Below are positions 33,970-46,599 of a stretch of 64,000 nt of DNA, piece by piece (within the stretch, counting starts at the first letter, position 1; each line of letters starts with the position of its first letter). Under the pieces are notes generated by a model. The model had not been told where the DNA came from. It made no database searches and saw nothing but the letters and a program-made list of their open reading frames with translations. A program made the translations under genes and the position numbers. The stretch comes from Corylus avellana (Eukaryota; Streptophyta; Magnoliopsida; Fagales; Betulaceae): positions 26,183,515 to 26,247,514 of the forward strand of contig NC_081543.1 in the NCBI RefSeq assembly GCF_901000735.1, written 5' to 3'.

Positions 33970-35209
33970 CAAAAATAAAACACCTTCAATCAAGTCACAA
34001 CCAAGTCATCATATATTCCTGAGCCCAGAAAATGTAAACCCTTATGAAACATATTCACCTATTAACATGTTGAATAAGTTTCAGGTTCTTGGTTCTCCAA
34101 GACCTACTTTTTCATCAACTTTAGCATCTCCAAGCCACCCGGACCCTTACCAGTTGGTAGAATGTCCTACAGAAACCTTTACCCCTACCCAACAAAACTC
34201 TTCAAAATTCATACAGCAGCAAAAATTCTATACCAGCCAGCCAATTATCCATATCAATAGATCTAGGTTTGTCCAAAAAACCTATACAGAAAACCTGTTC
34301 TTTGTAGAACATGACCAGCGTCACCTCAAGAATCCTTTGGATCATGTAAAAAATTATTTCCCTCCTAAATTGAATTTCATTCCATTTCACCCATCTAAAT
34401 CTATCAATTTCTATATAGACATTTTACTCCAAACAACATCAAGATGTACATCGTAAAGATTCAGTCCAAGACAAATTTGATCCGAAACAGAAAAGAATAA
34501 TCTTTGATAAGATGTACATCGTAAAGATTATTTCAGCAAAAGAATGGGGCAACTACCCATCTGATCTCAAAGTCCTACAAGGCCATCAATCAAGTTCAAT
34601 ACAGTTACTTTGATTAGATTGAAGCATGGTCAAAAGTACTTCTTTATCAAAACAATAATAACAATCACTCCTGGTATCTTTGTTTTGATAACAAATTCAA
34701 CAGTCAGCTCCCGTTGTGGTTCAACAGATGGTGACAAAATCATTGGATTATCCCTGAGATTTTACCTCCAGAGCTCTCAGATGCATTAAAACAGTTTTCT
34801 ACAGCTAACAGAGTTAATGAAGCAGAAAGTCAATTTCCTTCCTTGCTCCATATGGCAAAGAAATATAAAATCCGCTGGCTCTTTAAATGGGATTATGCCA
34901 TTGATCAGGGAATTTGCAAAAGAAACAGATATGTCCGCTGGTGGGACAAATTCAACATTCAGAAAATACCTTCCTCAATACAGAGAGAATTCTCATCCTT
35001 TACAGTTCAAAGCCAATTCCGGGCAAATAAATCACATTTACAAACAGAAATTGTTGCAGTCATGGCTCAAGTCTAATGTAAAGAAGATCTTAAAGATCTT
35101 TGCAGAAACCTTCTCCTTAAAGCTGAAGGGATTAAAGACCAAGGAGAACAAAGCCCAGCTTCCGATACATCTCATAGAACTTAAAGGTTTTGCTAAAGAT
35201 AACAACTGA
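33970..35209 (+). pseudogene. broken reading frame, probably of the same viral-like element
   Basis: Plus-strand coding-like sequence in several frames: 34067-34456, then 34460-34610, then 34817-35090 in others, split by stops and shifts. The later part has a W/K/R-rich pattern (AKKYKIRWLFKWDY, RNRYVRWWDKFN), which I associate with non-RT regions of plant pararetrovirus-like elements, with low certainty. A 21-nt stretch is directly repeated at 34441-34461 and 34509-34529. The strand is opposite to the neighbouring movement-protein relic, so the element has been rearranged, or two elements adjoin. Confidence 0.4.
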
Positions 35210-35290
35210 AAATATACTTGTTTTACAATTCTGATTTTTGGAATTAACAAATATATGAACGGATATCAAGATGAATAGATCAAACACACA

Positions 35291-35304
35291 TGGCTCTGAT
35301 ACCA
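35291..35304 (-). promoter_or_regulatory. Met-tRNA-type primer-binding site
   Basis: Minus strand TGGTATCAGAGCCA, a perfect match to the site complementary to initiator methionine tRNA used by copia elements and by plant pararetroviruses. It is on the same strand as the movement-protein relic 1.8 kb downstream, which favours a pararetroviral origin. No LTR was identified around it. Confidence 0.6.
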
Positions 35305-35764
35305 GGAGGGGACTCGCAAAACGAGTTAACATAAACGGAAGAATTAAAGACATAATGATGTATTTAAACAGAGACTGCTTGTAAGATTCTAGGCTAAATA
35401 TGCACAAAATATCTAGATGGATACACAAAGTTATAAACATAAACATGAATATGAAATGTTGAAGATACTTCAATTGGAACCATAAATTCAAGAATATACA
35501 TAATGAAAATAGAATATATAAAAATAAGTACTTAACGAAATATGCTGCTGTAAAATTAACTTGAAGAAGCTTTCATTGAATGAAACATTCTGTAATACAT
35601 TGATGAAACTCTAATATACATATTATGAGATTTCACTGATGATCAGAAAGGGAAAAGAGAAAAGGGTATTCTGAAATCCAGAATAACCGAATTGCTAATA
35701 CATGAGCGGAGGATGCTATAAATAGAAAGATAAAAAGTTTATCATATATATATACAAAAACTGA
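35305..35764. other. AT-rich non-coding, possible leader/promoter of the relic
   Basis: It holds a CTATAAATAG box at about 35717-35726 but no clear gene. By position it would be the leader upstream of the primer-binding site on the minus strand. Confidence 0.35.
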
Positions 35765-36079
35765 TCGAGACCGCCACATTAACGTTATAAAATAGTTGTA
35801 AGATTAAAATGTGGCATATAACATAGTAAATGCTACACAAAATGGTGATCTATCCAACGATTTTAACCACCACATTAGGAAATGTACACTTAAAAGTGAG
35901 TTAAAATGTGTGTAGGATTACTCTTTCCTCCCATGCTTGCAATTGTCATTCTCCCCTTAAAATAGGATTGTTGTTCAAGTCAACCGTTTGTTTCAATTGC
36001 GATGTGGCTCCTGATTTTGGAGATCTTATTTGGCAATTAAGGCCATTAATACATTCACTCTATTTATTATTTTATTTTA

Positions 36080-36124
<45 letters not shown>

Positions 36125-36440
36125 AAAAGTAGGTTTAGACTTTTACTTCCTTAACAGAGCCTTCTTCTCCAACTAAGCGATGAGAGAATTGAAATCCAGT
36201 AAAAGGCACGACTCCACCAAACCAGTTACAAGATTCCAAGTTGTTATATCATATGTCATCTGGACATGGATAATCATTGAGAGCATTGAGAACGACAGAC
36301 AAAGGAAATATGACAGGACATGGATGGATAATCATGTGATCCTAAACTACACATTTTACAGAGTGAAGATTCCAATGCCTCTTCCAGTACACTATATAAA
36401 TGGAAGCAGGCCATAATCTAAAATGTGAGGAGCACAGTGA
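35765..36440. repeat. kinesin 3' flank block (third copy, inverted)
   Basis: Reverse complement of 3186-3770 and 6233-6830. Because it directly follows the intact kinesin 3' end it is probably the original location. It lacks the CACTA element found at the corresponding edge of copies 1 and 2. It contains a poly(T)/poly(A) run at about 36080-36120. Confidence 0.85.
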
Positions 36441-36530
36441 AGTTAGAATACAAGCTACATTGGATTCCTACCAAAAGTACAAGCTATTGTGGGCGTAAAT
36501 ATTCTTCTGCCAACCAAATTGCTTTCAAAT
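36441..36530 (-). other. kinesin 3' UTR (proximal part)
   Basis: About 90 nt between the stop codon and the start of the multi-copy flank block. No canonical AATAAA was found here; transcript ends probably lie inside the flank block. Confidence 0.5.
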
Positions 36531-37024
36531 TCATTGCCACCGTTTGGAGGGCCTTGTTGCAGAGGAGCTGCCACCAAAAGTTTTCCTGGCACCTGATGTG
36601 CATTGCAAGGGAATTGGGAAAATGGGTAGAGAAAGGGTAGGGAGAAGAGTATGGTTCAGAGATTATTAAAAAACTTAAATGCCAATCTAGTTAATTAAAA
36701 AAAGAAAAAGAAAAATACATAAATTTACTTACTTGATGAAGAAGAAACCTTTGAGGAGCTTTTGGTCAATGATAATCGAGAAGATTTTGCTTGCGCCAGC
36801 TTTTGGGGTGGCTTTGGAAGTTTAGATGGTAAACTTGGCCTGCGTTCAAACAAAGGTGGCCTGTGCTCAAGCAAATATAAGGAAATCGTGTGTCAGATTA
36901 ATTTAAATATAGGTGATCCCATAAGTAGCAATGTCAAGTGAAATTCTTCAGGCCCCAAAAGAAATGTTGCTGAGTACAGCTTCCATCAAAATACCAAAGG
37001 CAGCAAAGTTGGAATAAAAAAAAT

Positions 37025-37064
<40 letters not shown>

Positions 37065-40000
37065 GCAATTCTCAAAATCACTCGGCCTCTAAGATCACTC
37101 AAGAGAAGAGTGACCGATAGAGTAATGCTAGAAACTATAATTTTATCCTACAATGCTGACATGTAGTCTCAATCACCTATTGAAGAATAAATAAATAAAT
37201 AAATAAAATCAATGATTGGTTGAGACTGCCACGTTAGTATAGTGAAATAGTTGTGAAATAAAATGTAATTTGTAACATTTCTCTTGGAAGAAGCACATAC
37301 CAAATTCTTTGTTAGCCGTCTAGTTGGGCAAGAAAGGTATCAGATTAATACCAGCCAGTTCTCCAGCAATAAGAATAATGCACCTCAATTGGAATATCAT
37401 GAAAATGAAAAAGACTTACTTCTCTGAGTTCTGAATTGATGGTTTCGAAGCTGATGTGCACTCGGGAAGTATGTTTTCAGCTGGTTTTGCAACTTCAGGG
37501 AAAAGAGTGTACTCCACAACACTGCCTATTGAGCCATCAGTTTCTGTTCCCATTGAAAGACCACCGTCAGAGATATCACTTAATCTTTCCTCAGAATCTG
37601 CGTCCCCAAAGCCCAAGAGCTCAATGTCATCCGTAAAATGCTGGCCTACGTTCCCTCCAGATAGCTTTGACTGTGGAGACAATTCCTTCTGATGTCTAAA
37701 TTCATCCAGTGACTGCTGAGATCCAGCTTCGGAATGCTTATCACTTTGCTCTGAACAGTTGTCCATATCATAAGCAGCTTTCTCTGTACGCCCGGAGGCT
37801 TTTCCTCCTGAAAGTCTTCGGCTGTGTCGAGGAGTCTCTACGGAATGTCCTCTTGGAGAAGGAGACCCATACCTAACTGAGGTCATACCACGCATCGTAC
37901 CATTAACATTGACCTTGAGAAGATGCAAGTGCTCAATCTCCTCATCTTTCTTTGCAACTATTTCCTTGAGAGATGCCACCTGGAAGATAAAAAGGAAATC
38001 AGACAAAAAAAATAAATAAAGGGAATAAAAAATCTTCCTTGTTAAACATTATGTGAAGTAATCAGCTGAGACCCAAGGTGTTTCCCTCCAATAATTTCTC
38101 ACACCTTTTATTCCCTAAACCTGACAAAAAATGGTAGGGGCAGAATATGGTTGGGGAAACAACTGTCAAACATGGTAGGCTGTAATATTGATGGGAAAGA
38201 AATAATCTTTATAATGGCTTCCAAAGAAAATTTCTTTCGAGCAAAATGGCTCTTATGGAACAGACTGCAAGGAGCAAGGACCTTCCACCTTAACCAGCTA
38301 AGCCCTATCTAGAGCTTAAGAAGTCAAGAGACCCTGAATCAGATCCTATCAAGCTCACCATACAGAATTCCGTAAAGTGGAATGCTGCAAATGTTTTTGC
38401 AAATGAAACTGGGATGTGCACGATAACGGCAGCTAAACTTAGGGCCAAATTTCATGGGTGCTTCCTAGTCGGAGAGAAAAAATTCAATGTAAGCAAGCAT
38501 AGTCTGTTTCTCTAGCTGTGGTGGCCATGCTAAACTGTGGTACCAATCAGTGTCACTCTCATGCCCACTTGGTGGAAGCATGTTCTGCTCAACAACAATT
38601 ATGAGCACAGATTGGAAAAGTTTTTTTTTTTTTTTTTTTTTATAAGCAGATTGGAAAAGAATTTATAGAGAGGGCACTTGTTTGCAAATAGAATCACCAA
38701 CCATAAAATATCTACTTCTTTTGCCCCATCAGTGCTCAAATTTCCTCTTGAACCCAATTCAATTGTTCATAATTGAGTAGTTGGGGTTACAAAACCCTAT
38801 TCTGCGACCCCCTAGTACGCATAACTTAAGAGCTTATGAACTCTTCCACACTTCCCCTTCGAATTAAATAAGGAAAAAAGAGTCAGAAGTGGAAGAATGT
38901 TAAACATTTTGACTGAATTTGCCATAAATTGAGAACAAATTTTCAACCCCAAAACATTTTTAAAAAAAAGTGGTATATGCACACAAAATGCCAATATGCA
39001 ATGACCAAGACCCACTAGCTATTGCACGAGTGGTACGAATTTGACCAGCATGAGGCTAGACATGGGCTTCATTACTCAAAGATCTTTAGAAGCTACATGT
39101 GCAACTTTTTTCAGCTTCTCCTGCAGACTCATCCTCAATATTAAGTGCAGTTATCAGAATCATTCCTTTTTTTATATAAGGAAATTCATTAAAAGAGCCA
39201 AGAGCGTAACCCAAGTACACTCAAATGGGGATTTAAGAAAACAAGTCCTTAGATCCAAGTTGTTCTCTCACGATCATTGAAGCTTTGGGCGTCCTTTCTC
39301 TCCAAATGCACCAAATTAGAAAGGAAGGAATTGCATTCCAAACAATATTGATATCATGCCGGCCAACCCTCTTTTCCAAATATCAAAATCATTCCTAATT
39401 GATAAACCATTGATTTCATAGGATTGTTGGGGATTCTACAAATGAATCTGTCTGTTTCTGTAGTATAACAACATGGTGAATAACCTTGTGAAATATTTAG
39501 CTAATAGTTTAGAGTGAGTAGAATATCAAAAAAGTCTCCAAACAATAGCCAATAAGAGGAATATGAGAAAGCACTCTGAAACATCTGCTTTGTATGTTAA
39601 AAGCAAGATCTCTAAGAAATCATGTTAAGTTAAGAAGAATAAAAGATTGGACCTGTTCCATAAGTTCTCTAACATCTCTTCCCTCTTTGTTGCTCTGTGC
39701 AGCACCTAACTCTACACCAGAAACCCTCTCTGCAAACTTCAAGGTACTTATGGTTTCAGAGTAAGAATCTATATCCGGATTAAGCTGAACAAACATAAGG
39801 GTTTTTGCTTGACCACCTACAATTTGGAAAGGAACAAAAAATAAAGATAAAACAAGTTGTGAATAAAATAAACTCAAACTACAGTATCAAACTCTGAAAC
39901 TCGTATCTTATTACCATAGTCAAAGACCAAGAATAAGACAAGTACCTAAAGAACTCTGAAGTACATGAGTTAATTTGCTATTTCTGTATGGTACATGTGG

Positions 40001-43000
40001 ACTCTTCTGCGCTAGAGCAAAAATTACATCTCCAAGCGCTGATAGTGATTTGTTTATATGTTGTGCCTCCCTAAGCCTATCCCCAGTTGCTTCAGACCGA
40101 CCCACTCTCTCACTTCCAGCAAGATCTACCAAATGCAGACTGCCACGCAAGATGGCATCTGTTTCCAAGTCTATGCCTCGAACATGAACAGTGAGAACAC
40201 TGCAAGATATGATTAAAAAAGAACCAATAAATAATTTTAAAAATAAAAAATAAAAAATCTAACATGTAAAGTGGTTGACAGAAGAAGTTAGTAATGAGAA
40301 TACAACCTATGGGATCTGCTACTTCTTTCATTCAGGGCTGTGGCACCAACTGCCCTATTCATCAAACCAATATTCATTAACTCCAAGACATCTGTGGTTG
40401 ATTCAACAGAGTGCATGCTTGCATCAGGGACAGCTAACCCATTTGGTTGGGTGGTGTTCCAAATCCCAAGTGTGTGCAAGTCAAAGGAAACAAAACCTTT
40501 TCCATTAAAAGACAAGAGTACTGCTCGTAATTAAATGATCAGATGGAATTCAACTTACAATCAAGAATGAAATCCAAAAGTAACAATGAAAGTCAAAGAA
40601 AAAAAAAGGATATCTTTTTTGAGGACCATCACTTGAAAGAAGATCACGAACTTGTTCATTATATATCTCAACCATTTGAACAGCAACTTCATATGCAATG
40701 GAGCTTTTCCTGCTTTGAGAAATTAGGAAAAGATCATTTAATGCGCGATAGTTGACCCCCCAGTCCTCTTCTGATGATACACTAGGCCCACTCTAGAAGA
40801 AACACAATAAAAGATGTAAGGAACAATCCTAAATCATGTAAAAATTAAAACTGCTACAATATGAAAGATTTGCATACCATTGTATAGGTCTTTCCTGAGC
40901 CAGTTTGACCATAAGCAAATATGCAGACATTGTATCCATCAAGAACAGAGCGGATTAATGGTTGGGTATCCATAAATATCTCCTCTATCAGCATATAATT
41001 CAAAATAAATAACAATTAGAATGTAAGAATTTTTTCACTAATAAAGGGATGCAGTAGTTAGAATAAAAGGTGTCAAAATAAATAAACATCATTCATTTGG
41101 AAATCAATACCTTGGGTAGATGTTGGACCAAAAACCTTGTTAAACTTGAACAACCTACGGGTGTCTTTTCCTTGCTTAGAGGGATTCACAATAACTAATT
41201 CACCATTTTCACCAATATATTCAATGATGGTCTGCTTCTTACTTTGTCCTGGAAGGAATGGTCTTATGCGACAATATACTCTAATATTTCCTGCATAAGG
41301 GAGGGCGAAAGGATAGAGTGAAACTAAGAACTGACAAACTCAAGCAACAACAAACTAAGGAAGACTAAGATGTACCTTTCAAGTCCTGAACCTCATTATA
41401 CAACCTACGATTCTCTGCTAGAACTGTATGATAATTTTCAGCAGCATCTGCCAGTCCTTTAAGCTTCAATCCTGTTTAAGAGAGCATACTTAAGAAAAAA
41501 TTCCCAGACAAAGATAAATGCACAACATTAAGCAGGATGTAAACTAACTTTAAATAATCAATCCTACCCAAGTAATAGAATTCCTCCACATAACTTTGTT
41601 TTGTCTTCAAGACTTCGTGTTTTATGGACTCTAAAGCCACCCTCGATTCCTAAACAATAAAACCTCGTTAAAGGATCAATATCCAAAAGATATGAGATCA
41701 AGAAAAAGAGAATTAAGGCAAACCTGCAAATTTCCAAAATGACAATCTATATATCTCTTGTAGATTCTCTCTTTCTTTTTCCATCTCCGTGATTTAGATT
41801 CAGAAAATGCCTCAAGTTCTTCCACCTTCTTCCTTGAATCTGCTAAAAGGCACTCAAGTTCTTTTAACTTCTTCTCCAACTCAATTACAGCTTCCTTAGC
41901 ATTTGTTTCTAATTGCAAGCAATGATCTTCATGTGTCTTTTTGGCCACTTCTAGTTCTTGTTTCAGTGCCAAAATCTCCATATCACTATGATCCTTCTCT
42001 TCCCTTAATTTTACCACATCCCGCTCCTCAAGTTTCTGTTTATCTTCTATTTTGGCCTTTTCGATCTGCCACATCACATAAAAGTTTATTTTTTACTTTG
42101 TGAGGCACATAAAAGTATATTAGGAGCAACATAAACTCACTAGACAATAACTACCAAGAACCCTGTTGCAGCAAGATTCTGGTTTTACAAACTAAAAAAT
42201 ATAATAAGTCTCATCGACATTTTTCTTAATTTGTTGTCTTTATCATCATTTTCAATGTGATATATTTATTAGCATTTTTACATACTATTTAAGAATCATA
42301 TAAGTTAAGAAACATAAATTCATAATAATTCTTCATATTCCACAAATATGGCAGAACCTGCTCCTTAATTGAGCAGCAAAGATTTTAATTATCACTCGTG
42401 CTTCATCAAATATGTAATATACACTTGCATAATGGATCAAATGTGCAAGACATAACTGTGTACGTTATCTAAAGATAAAATTGACATACTAATAAGTAAT
42501 AACCACTATTAATATGCTTACTTCCTTCAGAAAAGTGAAACTAATGGACTGCGGTTTTTTCACTCAAGACAGTACAACATTAGCATGCATGATCATCAAT
42601 TTGTACAGCTAACTATAACAAGTCATATTAGCTCTCTTCAAGATAAGTGACACAGCTACATAATGCTCATTAGGGGAAGAAACTTAAGGATTACTTAAAA
42701 GACATGATACCTAATATGTACTAGTGAATATAAGATAAAAGGCAGGTTAAGAAGTCATATGAGAAACTTTGGATTGCTAATTCTATAAGACAGCTATTAA
42801 AATCTTGGATGAATAACAGAAATATGTTTCATTATATTTGAATATAAAGATAGGGCTAAGAACAGTGCAGCACCTTTATCTGCTGAAGTTGTTTCATAAC
42901 AACCTATAGGAAACAAGAACAGTTAAAATCAATTGGGGGAAACAAAAACAAAAGGCAAACACCTGAAACCAAGAGTACCTCAATTTCTTCGGTAGTCCCC

Positions 43001-45377
43001 GTTGCAATGGTTTCAAGTACTCTTATTTTTGATAAATAGTTCTCCTCACGAGCTTTATAAAGATTACTTTGCTGCAAACATGCAACATACAAACACTTAT
43101 TACTCATGAGCAGTATAAAACCATAATCTCTGAATTTTGGAAGAAAATCTCTAAAGCATTTTACAATTTTTAAGTTTTCCGCATGGTTTGAAATTCTCTC
43201 TTCAATAACTTGCAAGGTTTTTCTAAGCAGCCATGCCACACGCTGCAAAATGGGGGGGAAAAATAGTGAGTGATACAAAATGGCAAACAATAAAGAGAAA
43301 GAATCATAACAATGTATTAGTTCAAGGCTTCAAGCATGCTTTAGTTATAAAGCACCCAGGTGTCCTCTTACTGTCATACATTAGGTAGATCTTCGTCCTT
43401 TCTTTGCATGCTATCATCCAAAATCTTATTCACTATGTTGAAAAGCAATCGAGTTGATGCCTTCTGTAACAAGAATTGCAATAAAACTTGAGAAAAGCAT
43501 CAAACTTCCAATTGAATTGGTAGAAAAAGCAAAATTTCAATCATCTGCATAAAGGAAAATAATGAGCTTACATCCAAATTGTTTGAATTTATCATGTCCA
43601 AAATTTTAGCATCAGAAGAATCAGCAAAACATCCTTGCTCTCCAAGATGATGTAGTAAAGCATCTGATGGCTCTACAAAAGAATGAAAAAATATAAATGA
43701 AAGAATAAGCAAAACCAACAATTAAAACACTAAAAACAGCAAGACAAATGTGGCAAGCAGAATGACATGTGTGCCTTAATGCCCCCAGCCCCACCCCAAA
43801 CTTTCAGTGGTTGCCTCTCATGTCCAAGATAATGAATTGCAAGACCAACAGCTCCTCATATGAAATGAAACCAAGTCTCTCCCAACCCAATCCTGCTTCT
43901 TAAAGTTCATTGCACTGAACCTTGCACATCTAGTCATTCATTAATTAAGGCAGCCCACCACAACCAGACAGCCACTTTTAATGCATCACATACTGTATGC
44001 ACAATCTCATGCATTATGTATTTGAATTTACACACACATTCACCACAAGCCAGGTTTCACGCACACTTAAATTATGTTCCCTGTCAATTAAGATAGGATA
44101 AGCATACCTGAGGGACCATGCAAAGGATGTTGAAATTTGGCATCAACTGAATCTCTTTGCAACTCTCCATTTTCAGCTGAGTGTTGTCCATGTGATGACA
44201 CATCCCCTTGGGAAAGATCATTTCCCTCTAAAGAGCCTACCTCTGGCAGATCCCATCTTTTTCTCAAATGATTTTGAAAGTTTTCTCCCCCAACATTAGA
44301 ATTAAAATGCACTCTAAGATTATTAAGGCACTGCAAAACTGGCACCATGGATCCCTGAAAAATAATATCGGACAATCAACCAAAATGAGTATAAGAAAAA
44401 GTTAAGAAGAGATAACGAACCACCAAGGATTTAAATTTTTGCAAACCAAATACAGGTGCAACTCAATTCAAGTTGGGAAAATTCAGCAAAACCCAGAACT
44501 GAACTGAGAGTTGGTTTCACAGACAATACAGTTCAGTTTTTTTCTTTAGGCATAATGGATAATGAACCACAATACTACCAAACACTTCTCTCAAGGTTGG
44601 GTCAATTCAAAAGTAGTATAAACATATATATGAGACAACCTAAGGTCATGGCCTAATGTAACAGAACCAAGGAGAAGTTGCCCACATGATTGTCAATTTC
44701 AATGAGCCCAATTATATGATTGACAAGTGCAATGAAATCATGCTGCTATATATGCAATATTAAAAACAAATACCTGCTCTAGGTCTGATAGTTCAAATCC
44801 AAGCAATCCTATTTCATCGATAGCTCCCAAAAACCTTCTGACATTTTGGAGACCAGACTCGGGACTGCCTCCCTAAAGTAGAAAGTGCATGATCAAATGG
44901 AATAGTACAATATGGAAACAAAAAGAAAAAGAGGAAACAGAACAAGAAAAATTCATAAAGCAAAAGATAATATAAAATCCAAAAAGGTTATAAACGAACA
45001 AGACAAAAGGTAATCCTACTATATCTATCGAACCACGACTGAGCTTCTTCAAGATGCAGCATAGAACAGTGCCATCAATCAAGCATGCTCTCAGCTCCTC
45101 CTCTGAAGCTTCCAATGGCAAACATAAATGAGGAAGCATACCATTTAACCACTCCACCAGAGAAGATCGCTGGTAACCTAAAAATAAGAGTTCAAATGTA
45201 AAAAAAAATAGAAAGAGAAAAATCAAACGGTACCAAGTTATGTGCTAAAGCAGCATGACTTCAGTTACCTTCAGCCACACCGCCGAAACTTTCTAGGTGT
45301 TGAACATCTTCACCACTTGCTCCATTTAAATAGCCGAATCCCCCATTTTCACCTGTGTACGGTAACCAGGTGCTCAT
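36531..45377 (-). CDS. kinesin-14 motor protein with N-terminal CH domain (1105 aa, intact)
   Basis: Twenty-one coding exons (minus): 45377-45269, 45177-45020, 44872-44774, 44354-44108, 43672-43572, 43463-43380, 43242-43165, 43071-42979, 42903-42874, 42065-41724, 41649-41568, 41471-41376, 41290-41111, 40984-40878, 40792-40614, 40471-40307, 40199-39946, 39816-39653, 37979-37420, 36860-36733 and 36592-36531. They sum to 3318 nt, a multiple of three with all phases compatible. Domains: calponin-homology region about residues 38-125; coiled coil about 265-505; motor about 507-850 with P-loop GQTGSGKT (592-599), SSRSH (712-716) and DLAGSE (742-747); Ser-rich tail ending TRPSKRWQ. It should be a microtubule motor of the plant-specific KIN14 CH-domain clade, usually minus-end directed, able to link microtubules with actin. 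The intron after exon 15 is AT-AC. It is the only intact copy here. Confidence 0.95.
37029..37062. repeat. (GA)n microsatellite
   Basis: About 17 perfect GA units in kinesin intron 19. Confidence 0.95.
37120..37283. mobile_element. 164-bp hairpin MITE in kinesin intron 19
   Basis: The ends are GAGTAATGCTA and, read inward, GAGAAATGTTACAAATTAC. The arms continue (TAGTCTCAATCACC / GGTTGAGACTGCCAC) around a TAAA-repeat loop. Only its kinesin-proximal end survives in the rearranged copies at 15.99-16.02 and 27.49-27.52 kb. Confidence 0.7.
40472..40613 (-). other. U12-type AT-AC intron of the kinesin gene
   Basis: On the minus strand the intron starts ATATCCTTTT and ends TTTCCTTTGACTTGCACAC. The start is the consensus U12 AT-AC donor; CCTTTGAC resembles the U12 branch site about 10 nt before the AC end. 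Splicing here joins SDGPQKR to LGIWNTTQ in frame and is needed for the total of 3318 nt. The same signals are kept in the pseudogene (13519-13670). Confidence 0.85.
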
Positions 45378-46305
45378 GATGAGACCTTCTTAAATGCCTT
45401 GTTTCCCTGATCAATTATGGACACTGCTACAAGGAAACAATTCCATGCACACAAATTAGAAAAATCAGTCTACTTTAAACTTAAGGAACAAAATGTAGTC
45501 ACTGGAGGCTGATATGAAGAATCCAAGCATACATCTCTCACTTGAGAAAGCATAACCCACACCATACCATTTAAAGACTAGAAATTGTTTTGACCAATGG
45601 ATCAATTAATACATATGTTATAAAGTTATACTTCTCTTAATAGTATGCTAGGCAAGCGAGTAGATATCATGAAGGCTAGCAAGTATATATATGTAAACAA
45701 CCAAAATTACAGGTCTGAACAAAGAAAGAAGGAAAACTTGATGAGCAAGCAATATATTGCTTATATAAAACTTCGTCACAAATTTTCATAAGCGCACTCA
45801 GAAAAATCCATCAGACTCCTCAATTTTAAGGCCTGTTTTACCATGGAACAAGGCGATCTAAAACGCCAAGTTAGAAAGATAGCGGTTTGATCCTAACAGC
45901 ACTGTAATCCTCAATAAAGCGCGTAACTTTTTGTCTAATTACAATTATTAACCCAAAATTAAAAAGGAAAATAGCTAAAACATAAAGCGGCGCGCTTAAT
46001 TTCTTTTCTTCTCCAACACTTTTCTACAATTCTTTTGCTTAGCTGAGTTTAATTTCTCGTCTTTTGTTAAACAAAACAAACAGAAAATAATATATTCCGC
46101 AAAAATTGAACTTTCTTCTCTTAGACCTCCATTTTCTCAGCAACCTAACAGAGCATAATTTAACACCAAAAAAATTAAACAAGCAAACAAAAAGCCAGCA
46201 TTTCTTGTCTCGCATTGTCAAATCCCACAGATCAGATCCGCACAAAACCCCAATTTTCGCAAGAATGAGAGATGCACGTGCGGAATGTAGCTGAAAAGTA
46301 CGAAC

Positions 46306-46560
46306 CTGGGAGTTCATAGGACTGCGATAGGCGGTTGAGATCTTCGGAAATCAGAAGTCGCCGAGCTCCGAGATCGGCGTTACATACATAAACATACAAC
46401 AGCGAAACAGTGCGCGTTTCGGACCGATCCGTCAGCGAAACGGAGCCGAAATCGCCGAAATTCAGGCCCGAGATTTCCGAGAGCGAGAGCGATGAGAGAG
46501 GAGAGGATTTTCTTTTTCTTTTTCTTTTTTTTCTTTTTTTTTCCTCTTTCTCTGTTTGTT
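46306..46560 (-). promoter_or_regulatory. kinesin 5' leader exon and promoter-proximal region
   Basis: A donor at 46306/46305 (CCCAG|GTTCGT) pairs with an acceptor before 45406, 29 nt upstream of the ATG, giving a leader intron of about 0.9 kb. The leader is pyrimidine-rich on the minus strand upstream, with a long AAAGAAAAAG-type run at 46510-46545. The transcription start is not determinable. Region 45407-46305 is intron with no other feature. Confidence 0.55.
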
Positions 46561-46599
46561 GGAAACGTTGGGAAATGTGGGACTGGAATGGCAAAGGAT

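Noticed and set aside
37029..37062. GA repeat as a CRISPR-like or regulatory array
   Set aside because: A simple dinucleotide microsatellite without spacers.
40472..40515. Extension of kinesin exon 16 upstream as coding (open in frame)
   Set aside because: It would need an AG acceptor and break the phase with exon 15. The AT-AC intron explains both ends.
40275..40534. Plus-strand frames over the kinesin motor exons
   Set aside because: Antisense shadows of conserved exons 15-16.
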